Assembly: GCA_036426205.1 (NCBI GenBank)
Contig: CM071570.1
Location: 138,958,754 to 139,022,753 of the forward strand
From: Ascaphus truei
Taxonomy: Eukaryota > Chordata > Amphibia > Anura > Ascaphidae
DNA length: 64,000 nucleotides
Direction: 5' to 3'
Shown here: positions 33,173-43,339 of the stretch, one piece after another
How the letters are laid out: each line of letters starts with the position of its first letter
How positions within the stretch are numbered: the first letter of the stretch is position 1
The notes under the pieces: model-generated
The model's database searches: none
What the model saw: only the letters and a program-made list of their open reading frames with translations
What the model was told of the DNA's origin: nothing
Position numbers and translations under genes: made by a program

Positions 33173-34021
33173 TATATAAATTCATTAATAAAGAAACACG
33201 TAGGGTGATTCTAATGAGCTGACTGGACTATTGAGAGGGGTCCGCTCCTTCACCCTGCCCCAACGCGAGAACACGATTTGTCCTGTCGCCCCCGGTGACT
33301 TGATCTTTGATCTATCCGGAAACTCGGCTGCATGCTGAGACAGGAGGATGAGTGAGCTGGTGCTTGCAGGAGCAGAATCCGCACATGGCCAGTCTTCAGA
33401 CCCCGGGGGGTCTATATGCCTTTTATCTTTTGGAGCATGTGAGTGTATTTCCACTGCTCTGTTATATGTTTTTGATCTACAAAATGTTATTTGTACCATG
33501 TTCTCCACTCTCTTTCCTTCACATAAAATGGGAACCTATTCAGTACCTTGTCTAAGTGAAGATATAGATCTTTTTGGCGTCCACTCTGTGTTGGAAAAAT
33601 GCTCAATTTTCCTTAGACGAGGTGAGTGGGAAATTTATAGTTGTTTAGATCAGTTCCTACATTTTTAAAAATGTTTTTGTACTATGTATATATTTTTTGT
33701 TTTTTTCATGTGAATTTTGAGAAAGTCTTAGCTTTAGACCTGTTGCTCTTATCCACAGTCAATCCCTACAAGAATTCCCACCATACGTCTAATGCCCGAA
33801 AAAAAGTTCTCCACATCCCCGGAGCAACAAATTCTGGTACTAGCTGTTGACAATGGATGCAAAAGAATTCCCCCTTATACACATTACCCCAAACGAATGC
33901 AGAAGATAAAGAATGTATGTGAAAATGAGCACAGAAGATAAAGCCAGTGTGGGGAAATCTATATGCATGCGTGGAAAGAGGTGAGAATGATGTAGGGTGG
34001 ATGTTTGTTCAAGTATATATA
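33173..34021. other. Unassigned DNA
   Basis: No gene or repeat recognised; open frames up to 107 codons show no domain. Confidence 0.4.
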
Positions 34022-34025
34022 CTAG

Positions 34026-34773
34026 TGTAGCCCTGGGTAGTTTGGGGGCTATAGTTCTGTCCTCCTCCTGTCAGTAATACCTGGTAAGGGCAGGTTGCCA
34101 GGAGCAATCATGGGTTTTCCCCTCACATGCTGTGCAGTGAGTCAGTGAAGGTAATGTCATCAGGCTCTGTGTCCAATTAGAGACACAAGGGTGGGGCCTT
34201 CTGGAGCTTACTTAATGGACTGCAACTACCTATTTAGTGACTTGATCTCTACCTTGATAGAGACAGGGTACCCATGCCAAGCTGCCAGGGCTCTAGTAGG
34301 CTTGAGGCCTTCCCTCCAGGGAGCGTGGGTTGACCCTTACCTCCTATCCTACCAGGGGATAGGGGAAGAGCTAGAACCACTCTTGGTGCCCTTGGCTGGG
34401 AGTTGGGTTCAGGGACATCCTAAGGGGGAAGACTTGCTGTGATCTGTGCTGCTGAATAAGGAGACTAAATAAAGAAGCTGCTGCATTTTACCTATACCTC
34501 CTGCCTGAGACTGAAGTATATTGGGAGGAGGGGGACGTGTTCTTGTTTAGAGACTTTACCCCATATAGCTGGGAGCTGTGCAAGATGGAGGCCCTGCACC
34601 TGTAAGTAGAATTCGGGCAAGACCCCAGAAGCCTGTTCGTCCCCTATACCACCATGCGGGAGACCCAGGGCCCCCTGTTACCAGCAGGTATGCACCACTC
34701 AGACCGATGTAACCAGAGCAGTATTTCCCCTAGGAGACCCTATGTGAGATTGGGTGGGGGAGACAGGGTTACA
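34026..34773 (+). mobile_element. Solo LTR, 748 bp
   Basis: TGTAGCCCTGGG to GGGTTACA with the 4-bp duplication CTAG (34022-34025, 34774-34777). Contains AATAAAGAAGCTGCTGC at about 34466 as a polyadenylation-type signal. Wording parallels the LTR at 29546-31091 (AATAAAGAAGG, final CCC-AGGAG-GGGGGA-AGGGTTACA), so it belongs to the same superfamily but a different subfamily. No internal region. Confidence 0.8.
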
Positions 34774-34929
34774 CTAGTATATATTGGTGTTTCCATTGAA
34801 TGGGCTTGCAGTCAGTGCACTGCTGTGAAGTGAAATTCAAAAATCTGACGGAGGCTGGATCAGCAGTTAAAAGATGCAAGGTTTATTAAAAATGAGGCAT
34901 CACAGTGTACATGCGCTGTAATGATGCGG

Positions 34930-37174
34930 GAAATTAATGATAACTCATTTCAGAAAAAGAGACTGAAGGTCTATCATAACCATCCGATGAATCAGTATCT
35001 ACACTAGATGTGTCCGTGTGACGTGTCTTAAGGATTGATTTCTTGGAGAACCTTTGTTGTTGTTGTCCCCCTGTATTGCCCCCTTTGTTTGATTTAGATT
35101 GGGTGAACCCTTGTTGTGATTTAGGGTCACTCAAAGTACATTTCTGCCAGTAATAATTCTGATTCCATTTATAATCCATGCGGTCACGTTCAAATTTATC
35201 TTGTTTTTTGAACATGACGGCATCTTTGTTACGCCGGTGCTGCCCGCAGACCAGACCCGTTCCTTTCACTGAGGTGAGGAACGTATAGAAGCACGCACCC
35301 GCAGCAAAGGGAGCGTGTCCGGAGTGTGGTGATTTGGCGTTGCCAGGCCAGGTGTTATTTAGCTAGCAATACTTGCCGGTACCGGTGTAGAAATGCCGTT
35401 GTCGTTGCCGTTAGCCAAAGTCTGGGATTGGAGAATTCCGGAAGGTCGTTTGTCCAAGCAGGGGTCAAGAGCCAGAGAGAGACGTCCGCCAAGCCAAGAC
35501 GTAACCTGAGAGAATAAGAGAGAAAACGCCAGAGTAGTAATCCAAGTGAAAACTATGTCGAGCAATGAATGATAGGAAGGACTGGCATTATAAAGTGTGG
35601 CTGACCAATCAGAAGTGAAGGCAGACCTGGAGGACTGCGTGGAGCCATCCTGGATAGGTTCCCTTGATTGGCAGGCAGGTGAGGACTCTTGTCTTGACAG
35701 GAGATCATATTCCTGTGTTGGGGGCGGGTCTTCACTGCCAGAGCAGTGAATAAATTAACTTCGCCCGGCGCGCGCTGTTCAGGCGCGCGCCCGAGCAACA
35801 TGGCGGCCGCGTGAGGTACTGCTGGAAGCCGGGGACGCCGAGGACGACGGGGAACCCCCAGAACCGCCGGAGGTGAGTGGCGCTGGCGAGGGATGCGCGC
35901 CACGGCAGCAGAGGGAAATATGAGCAGAGGAACCAGGGCGCGGACGCCGCGATCCCTGATTCCTCACAATCTTCCATGGATTTAATATTTTTGAGCAATA
36001 CTTCATCATTGTGGGCAAATTGGTCCATAGACTCAAATTTAAGCAACTCTGATTTCAATTGGTTTATGCCTGGTTGTAATGTAGCTTTTTCTTTAATCTT
36101 AGCTTGGATGATTAACTCCATCAATTTCACTTGAGCATCATCCAGAATCATTTCCATTTTTGCTCAATGATCTTATCCCATAAAACCAAAAGTGATGGCA
36201 GTTTTTTTGGATCTTAGACCCTCGTGGATAACGACTTTCAACTAGTAGATCATGTTGTTCCAGACTACTAATGTTCGCCACCATTATTTTTATGTCTGTG
36301 GTTAGTAACTGTTCTTCTCATTTTTCACAAAGTGGTCCCATCAGTCAGATGGATACTTCACCTGTAGGAATTCCTTTTCAAGGTCTCAGTCAAAGTAAGT
36401 GGTAAACGCCCGTCTTATTCCTTTTGGATTGATATCAGCATTATGTAAAAAAAATTTCTAGGTATTTGGAAGTTTTTTTGTAGTCCCCTCCCTCGCTCGT
36501 TTCCTTCCCTCGTATCTTCCTCCATGAATAAAACACAGTCCCATGAGTAATCCTTTTAGAAAAAGTTATGTGTTGTCGTGTTTAATTCATCAGTCTCCCA
36601 TTGTAGTATTAGTCAATATAGAAAATGTCCATTTGCAAAAGAGGATTTGGGTGTGTTAGGAAACCAAATATTCATTGAAGACCACAAATCTAAATGTCTC
36701 CCAGCTAAGGTCTGTTCTATATTATATATATATTAGTAGTATATCTATATAGGGTATAATAGTATATATAACTATTTATATACTTCAAGAATCATAATTT
36801 TCTTCCTGTCTGCATTTTTTGGTCGACTGAATTTAGAAATAAAAATAAAGGGTTTAAGTCAGCTTGATACAATAAAACACTGGAAATCAAGCAATGACTT
36901 CTCTATTATCATGTTCATATTCCATATCAACTTTTAAACATTAGTTATGTCAGGAACAAAGGGTAATAATAGCATGATTCAAAAAATGATAACCCTTATG
37001 GATAAATTCAGAGCATCCAGATATGAAAGTCCAAGAGAGATTTGTACTCAGGGCTGATGTCAGCACTGAGAAAGTATCGGTGCTCAATGAAAAGAAATAG
37101 TTCAGTGCCTGTTTGAAGTTTGAAGATCCGTGAAAAAAATAACAATGATGTATATGTCCATGTGAATAGTCTAT
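34930..37174 (-). pseudogene. Penelope-like element 3, minus strand: 5' repeat, leader and ORF1, interrupted
   Basis: Read on the minus strand. 37174-37015 matches the segment at 46200-46370 behind the plus-strand element, so the same terminal repeat lies 5' in this copy and 3' in that one. Next is about 850 bp of leader. Then ORF1 begins near 36157 (LDDAQVKLMELIIQAKIKEK) and continues to KSMED at about 35974, where a solo LTR splits it. ORF1 resumes at 35221 (VMFKKQDKFERDRMDY) and runs to FSEMSYH at 34934. The RT and endonuclease are absent. Protein wording is almost identical to the ORF1 at 42853-43320, so the family is recent. Confidence 0.75.
35227..35968 (+). mobile_element. Solo LTR inserted in the Penelope-like ORF1
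   Basis: TGTTACGCCGG to CCTCACA, 742 bp, flanked by the exact 5-bp duplication ATCTT (35222-35226, 35969-35973). Removing it restores the reading seen in the uninterrupted copy near 43010. Contains a TATAAAG word at about 35591 and AATAAA at about 35751 in plus orientation. TG-CA ends and 5 bp fit Ty3/Gypsy-type or similar LTR elements. Confidence 0.85.
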
Positions 37175-38201
37175 GGGCCTCATGCAGTAAGCCCCGATAC
37201 AAAATTTTCGGCAAGAATTGCGAAAAGGCTTTTTTTTGGCGATTTGCCCTCGCAGTATTCAGTAAGGGCCGAATCCTTCCGATCCCTGCCGAAGCACTGC
37301 GAAAGCAAAGCTGCCGATGAGCCTGTGCCGATACAGCCTGGCTCCCGATAAGGCCTTTTCTGCCGATAGATGTTTGCAGCTGAGAGAGACAAGCCGCTCT
37401 CTCAGCGCAAACATCGGCAATAAATAAAGTATTTAAAAACAACTTTTACTGATAGTGTACATGTGCAGGGGGTCTTCGGAGCTGAAGCGCGTTGGTTTCA
37501 GCTCCGGGGACCCCCTGCTCCCCGAGATACAGGCCCCTTTATGAGGTGCCGGTATCCCTCTGCGTTTAAAGGTCCCGATCACGTGACCGCGACCTGTAAA
37601 CAAAGCAGAGGGATACCGGCACCCCAAAAGGGGCCTGTATCTCGGGGAGCACGGGGTCCCCGGAGCTGAAACCAACGCGGTTCTGCTCCGGAGACCCTCT
37701 GCATATCTACACTATCAGTAAAAAACACACATCAATAAAGACTCGTTCCTTACCTTGGCGGCTATGTGCTACGGTAATGAAGTAGCATGAATGTATTTTT
37801 AATAATACTGTACAGTGAGCACGGGGTTCCCTGAGCTGAATCGCATTGCTTTGTGGAGCAGGGACCCCCTGCTTCCCGAGTTACAGGCCCCGGTATGTGT
37901 CATCGGGTGGCAGTGTCGCCGCCATGTTTATAGCGTCCCCGCAACAAATATGGCGTCCACACTGTAACCGATGGCCCAAACCGGGGCCTGTAACTCGGGA
38001 AGCAGGGGGTCTCTGAGCCACAAATAAATGCGCTTCAGCTCAGGGGGCCTCCTGCTCCCGCACAATATTATTAAAATACATTAATGCTGCTTCATTACCA
38101 TAGCGGATAGCCGCTAAGGCAATGAAGGGGTTAACGCATAGTAGCATGTTTATTGGGGACAAATGCCCACAATAAACATAGCAGCAATACACAACATACA
38201 A

Positions 38202-38366
38202 TACAGTAATGGGCAACATTACTATTATCCACAAAAGGATAATAGTGCAGTTGTCCATTTACAATACATACACACCAATAAAGCTTTATTGGTGTGTATG
38301 TATTGTAAATGGACAACTGCACTATTATCCATTTGTGGATAATAGTCATTGTGCACATTACTATAC
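38202..38366. repeat. Near-perfect palindrome without spacer
   Basis: Symmetric about 38283/38284 (CCAATAAAG/CTTTATTGG). Arms match without error for about 50 bp and with one or two differences to about 80 bp, including CTATTATCC-ACAAA-GGATAATAG sub-hairpins on each side. Confidence 0.85.
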
Positions 38367-38400
38367 AGTATGTTAGGGGGGTATAGGTGTTTGTTGGGTT

Positions 38401-38431
<31 letters not shown>

Positions 38432-38489
38432 ATATATATATTTCTTTAATTATTTATTTATTTTGTTATTGTGGGGCTGGGGTGTGTAT

Positions 38490-38730
38490 TTTTTTAATAT
38501 TGTGGGTAGTGGGGGTGGGTAAAGGGGGTATTAGCCCCAACGGTGGTTGTTTAGGGCTTGCGGGTGGGTAGCGGGAGGCCTTAACCCCTTCAGGACCATA
38601 GCGGTATTAACCGCTTCGGTCGTGAAGGGGTTAAGTGCCCCCGCAACCCCCCCGCAAGTCCTAAACTCACACCCAGGGCCAAATACCCCCTTCACCCACC
38701 CCCGCTACCCACAATAACGCTGGCACGGTG
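38490..38730. repeat. Imperfect palindrome around 38605
   Basis: TATTGTGGGTAGTGGGGGTG and the following GGTAAAGGGGGTATTAGCCC are mirrored by GGGCCAAATACCCCCTTCAC and CCACCCCCGCTACCCACAAT; the centre lies in TAGCGGTATTAACCGCTTCG. Arms are about 110 bp. Confidence 0.75.
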
Positions 38731-39320
38731 GGTTAACCCCTTCATTGCCTTAGCGGTTAGCCGCTAAGGTAATGAAGTGGCTTTTAAATGCCTTTTTCCT
38801 GCCTCGGATGCATGCCGGGGGGCTCCGGTGCGGGTATCAGCTCCGGAGACCCCCGGCATCAATCACAGGCAGGAAAAAGGGCTGATTTTTTCTAAGTGTC
38901 GCCCTTGCCGATGCTTCTCCTCCAGCAAGTTGCCAACTTTAGTTGGCGGGACGGATTGGCCATAAAATCTCCAATCTGGCCTGCCGATCAGCACCGAAAA
39001 GCTGATCGGGGCTTACTGAATTCAGCCGGGTTAAAAAAAGTCCCGATAAGTGGCTTATCGGCAGCCGGGTGGCGAATCACAGGCGGAGAGAAAAAGGGAT
39101 GATTTTTTCTAAGGTCGCCCATAGCCGCGAGCTTCTTCTCCTCAGACAAGGTGCTGCCAACTTTAGTTGGTCGGAGGAAGATTGGCCATTTAAAATCTCC
39201 AATCTGCCTGCCGACAGCACCGAAAACTGCTGCTTCGGCTGGGGGCCTTACTGAATTTCAGCCGGGTTATAAAACACAGTCCCCGACTTGAGGGGCTTAG
39301 TCGGCAGCCGGGTGGCGAAT

Positions 39321-40855
39321 TTTTGTTTTTTCGTATTGTTAATCATTTGGGCTTGGCATAGAATAGTGTGGATGCTATTGGGTTATTATAAGGAGGAAGG
39401 TAAGTTGTGGGCTTCAGGCAGTTACAGTCGGTTTGGAAAGCTTGCTTTAGTGATATGTAATTGTTGGGTACTTTTTCTATGTTTGAAATGGTTCTCTGTT
39501 ACGATCAGGCTTTAGTTAATTGTGTAATTGTATGGATGGTATCCATATAATTGTTAGGGATGTAATATTGAATGCTGTGTGTTAATTGGCATTGATGGTG
39601 AGTTGATATGGTAAATAAATACTTCTTGTGAGTATGGAGCGATTTGAGTGGGTATTGTATTGTTAACATTTGATTTGCAAGCGTGTACATGTACTTTAAC
39701 ATGTATGATGCTACATGTATACACTGTAAATGCAATGTTTGTACAAGGGCAATGTGAGCCTTCAATTGATGATTAAAATGGGTTGATTGGGTAGGCAGTG
39801 GCTATTTTAAATCATTGAGGATTACTGATAAGTGGGTGTTGGCATTGTCAAGATTGCATTCAACCCCTTAACGTTCTACCTTATGCAGGTTAGTACCCGA
39901 TCAAGGTGATTAAGGGGTTCATTGTTATGTACTGGTATTGAGATGTCTTTTGGCGTATTTATTATTATTTCGGCAACGACCCAAGAGATCCTGGCGATGG
40001 AGACTCTTGATTGATGAGGTTTAGTACAATTTTATTTCACTGTATGATTCCTGTATTCAATGGTTGTAATAAGTGGCCAAGTAATGTATTATACACTAGT
40101 GGATTAATAATTATTTGGACTCATTATTGTACTGTATGTTGGCTGGGGGAGGGGGGTAATTGGCCCAAGGTATTTGGTAGGACTCCTGGGGTGGAGGGGG
40201 GTTCTGGTCGAGGGGGGGGAGGAAGACAGCGTGGGCAGTGGCGTTCGGCTTGCCGGGAGGGCGGGGAGCTGGCTAGCGAGGGGCCAGGGGATATCTTCGT
40301 GCCCCCAAAACTGTCCTGCCTTTCCCTCCTCACCTCCCCCCTCCATTCTGATTCCTGACATCGACTGATTTTGTTCTACCTGGCAGTGGGGCCCGGGCGT
40401 TCTTTTCTCACGGGTGTCATGTATGATCCCACACCCCTGTCTTTGGTGGCCATGCGCGCCTCCGCTCAGGGAACCGTCACCAGCTTATGTCGAGTCTCCT
40501 CTGAAGTGGGGGTCTCCCCCCCTCCTTCACGGGGGAGAAAAGACAGACTAGCATGAAGGGATTGACGCGGCGGGGAGAAACCGTACAACGGGTTCCTTCT
40601 AGTCGCTCTGGAAGCGAAGGGGCGGGGAGTACGAGAACGGGAGGTGGCGTGTCGACGGGCGGGGGGGCTTGTAGGCCGAGGATGGAAAGGAAATGAGGCG
40701 AGGGGGGAAATCTGAGGCGCGGACTGGGAGGGTGGGGAAACAGAATGAGGTATGGCGGGGCGCGGAAAGGGGAAATAGGATGAAGAAGAGGGAGGCTTCA
40801 ACGGTGGAGCAAGCGACACATGGGTGAGTGATACGTGTATTTAATGCTTTATTGT
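39321..40855. other. Unassigned DNA
   Basis: No gene recognised. 40140-40330 and 40500-40800 are G-rich on the plus strand with several GGGGGGG runs. Confidence 0.4.
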
Positions 40856-41615
40856 GTGTTGTATGATTGTAAATGGGACAACTGCACTATTATCCATTTG
40901 TGGATAATAGTCATTGTGCACATTTACTATACAGTATGTTAGGGGGGGGGGGTATAGGTGTTTGTTTGGGTTCTTATATAATATATATATTTATTATATA
41001 TATTAATATATATAAGATTCTTAATGATTTATTTATTTTGTTATTGTGGGGCGGGCGTGGGGTGTGTATTTTTTTAATATTGTGGGTGTGGGGGTGGGTA
41101 AAGGGGCGGTATTAGCCCCAACTGGTGGTTGTTTAGGGCTTGCGGGTGGGTAGCGGGAGGCCTTAACCCTTCAGGACCATAGCGGGTATACCGCTTCGGT
41201 CGTGAAGGTGTTAAGTGCCCCCGCAACCCCACCCGCAAGTCCTAAACTCACACCCAGGGCCAAATACCCCCTTCACCCACCCACGCTACCCCAGCTACCC
41301 ACATACCGTGCACGGTAGGTACCCTTCATTGCGTGCGGTTAGACGACAAGGTAATGAAGGGCTCTTTTTTAAATGCTTTTCCTGCCTCGGATGCATGCCG
41401 GGGGGCTCCGGTGAGGGGGGGTATCAGCTCCGGAGACCCCCGGATCAATCACAGGCAGGAAAAAAGGGCTGATTTTTTTAAGTGTCGCCCTTGCCGATGC
41501 TTCTCTCCAGCAAGTGCCAACTTTAGTTGGCGGGACGGAATTGGCCAGAAAAATCTCCCACATTTGGCCTGACGATCAGCACCGAAAAGCTGTGGGGCTT
41601 ACTGAATTCAGCCGG
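40856..41615. repeat. Indel-rich second copy of 38285-39030
   Basis: Same order of blocks as the first copy: TGGACAACTGCACTATTATC, TATACAGTATGTTAGG, the (TA)n tract, GTGGTTGTTTAGGGCTTGCG, GATGCATGCCGGGGGGCTCC and ACTTTAGTTGGCGGGACGGA. Differences are mostly one- or two-base insertions and deletions, often in homopolymers. It joins directly to Penelope-like sequence at about 41618. Confidence 0.8.
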
Positions 41616-41617
41616 GT

Positions 41618-42849
41618 CTAATAACTACAACCAGGCATAAACCATTGAAATCAGAGTTGCTTAAATTTGAGTCTATGGACCAATTTGCACACAATGATGA
41701 AGTATTGATCAAATATTAAATCCTGGAAGATGCCGTCATGTTCAAAAAACAGATAAATTGAATGTGACACGCATGGATTATAAAAGGAATCAGAATTTAA
41801 TGGAGAAATTACTTTGAGGACCCTAAATCACAACAAGGGTTCACCCAATCTAAATCAAACAAAGGGGCAATACAGGGGGACAAACAAACAACAAAGGTTC
41901 CCCAAGAAATCAATACTTAAGACACGTCACACGACACATCTAGTGTTGTAGATACTGATTCAAGGATGGCTATGATAGACCTTCTCGTCTCTTGTTCTGA
42001 AATGAGTTATCACTCGGAGGACACTTCTAATCAGGGTGTAAGGGATAAGAGACACTCTACCCCCTCGCGAGAGGAACATACCAAGGTCCAATGATGTCGA
42101 GGTCCAGTCAAAAACGAAAGGGGACCACGAAGGAGGAAAAAAGAACGGCGTGGCTAAGTGGATCTCTAAGAGGAAAAAATATATGAAGTCCATCTTTGAA
42201 TAATTGTTATTAATATATCAGATACTGCTTTAACATCCCAAACAAATTACTTCTTAATAAGGGACTTAATTTTGCCCTTTAAGGAAGTTCGATATTTCAT
42301 ACTGTTATAGATCTTCAGAAGTACACACACAAATTAGCCTTAAAAAAGATCTATACTAAACAAAATGATGATGAAATTGGGGAAATTTGATACTTCTGTT
42401 GATACAGTTTGCAGCGTTGTTCCTCAGATGCTTTGTGATGTTATCTTTTCATAGATATGGAGGCACTTTTCAGGAAGAATAATACTAACCTCTGGTCCAC
42501 TGGACTGCTTCTTTCTTTGGTCACACAGATTAGGGTTGAGGAAGAAATCATAATTTGTAACCAGCGTTATCCAAGAGGTCCCTTATTTCGGCTTTGAGGC
42601 ATTAGTAGAGAGAGATCTACGGATACTTGCTAGGGGGTATCATTTACAACATCTATTGATAATCACGGAATGAGAGAGTAGTCTCAGGATCTCTTTGGAT
42701 GATAAATCCATTGTGATAAAAGAACGCAGATAAGCGGGGAGCAGTAGTTGTCCAATCTGCCACCAATATCAAATGAAGCTTTGCACAATGAGTGCTGCCA
42801 CGGTTCTGTTACTTAAATACGATGACTCCAACACTGAACAGATCTTAAG
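41618..42849 (+). pseudogene. Penelope-like element 4: indel-riddled tandem copy of ORF1 to RT
   Basis: Parallels 42897-44140 block by block: the ORF1 stretch from ACAACCAGGCATAAACC, the serine/aspartate-rich ORF1 end, the basic stretch, the RT N-terminal block and the region up to about the KNADKRGAVVVQ block. Frequent one- and two-base deletions leave no long open frame, while substitutions are few until the last 60 bp. Its end meets the start of the better copy head to tail at 42850. It keeps GGTGTAAGG at about 42034 where the better copy has lost two bases, so both copies are damaged differently. Either a tandem Penelope copy or an unpolished assembly duplicate. Confidence 0.75.
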
Positions 42850-42852
42850 AAA

Positions 42853-43320
42853 TTGATGGAGTTAATCATCCAAGCTAAGATTAAAGAAAAAGCCACATTA
42901 CAACCAGGCATAAACCAATTGAAATCAGAGTTGCTTAAATTTGAGTCTATGGACCAATTTGCACACAATGATGAAGTATTGCTCAAAAATATTAAATCCA
43001 TGGAAGATGCCGTCATGTTCAAAAAACAAGATAAATTTGAATGTGACCGCATGGATTATAAAAGGAATCAGAATTATTACTGGCAGAAATTTACTTTGAG
43101 TGACCCTAAATCACAACAAGGGTTCACCCAATCTAAATCAAACAAAGGGGGCAATACAGGGGGACAACAACAACAAAGGTTCCCCAAGAAATCAATACTT
43201 AAGACACGTCACACGGACACATCTAGTGTAGATACTGATTCATCGGATGGCTATGATAGACCTTCAGTCTCTTTTTCTGAAATGAGTTATCACTCGGAGG
43301 ACACTTCTAATCAGGGGTAA
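42853..43320 (+). CDS. Penelope-like ORF1 domain
   Basis: About 155 codons, ATG at 42856 but truncated relative to the minus copy, which starts about 17 codons further upstream. The N-terminal 55 residues are helical and charged (AKIKEKATLQPGINQLKSEL then LLKFESMDQF), plausibly a short coiled coil. The middle is basic and aromatic (KKQDKFECDRMDY-NQNYYWQKF). The C-terminal third is Q-, S- and D-rich (QQQQRFPKKS, SSVDTDSSDGYDRPSVSFSE). I do not recognise an outside homologue, but the position upstream of the RT and the second copy at 34934-36157 show it belongs to the element. The stop at 43318 follows a two-base loss relative to the copy at 42034, so in an undamaged element it probably continues into the RT frame. 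Likely an RNA-binding or structural role; inferred. Confidence 0.65.
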   Translation: MMELIIQAKIKEKATLQPGINQLKSELLKFESMDQFAHNDEVLLKNIKSMEDAVMFKKQDKFECDRMDYKRNQNYYWQKFTLSDPKSQQGFTQSKSNKGGNTGGQQQQRFPKKSILKTRHTDTSSVDTDSSDGYDRPSVSFSEMSYHSEDTSNQG

Positions 43321-43339
43321 GGGATAAGAGACACTCTAC

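Larger units (their letters stand above)
37175..39320. mobile_element. Composite palindromic non-autonomous element
   Basis: Starts GGGCCTCATGCAGTAAGC, almost the same end as the MITE at 29896, and sits inside the Penelope-like copy at an AATAGT-TAT site. The interior is a series of palindromes (centres near 37570, 37930, 38283, 38605, 38845) using AGCTCCGGGGACCCCCTGCT, CCCGAGATACAGGCCC and CCTTAGCGGTTAGCCGC wording. 39060-39320 repeats 38865-39080 with indels. The right terminus was not found. No transposase. The short open frames are incidental. Confidence 0.55.
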
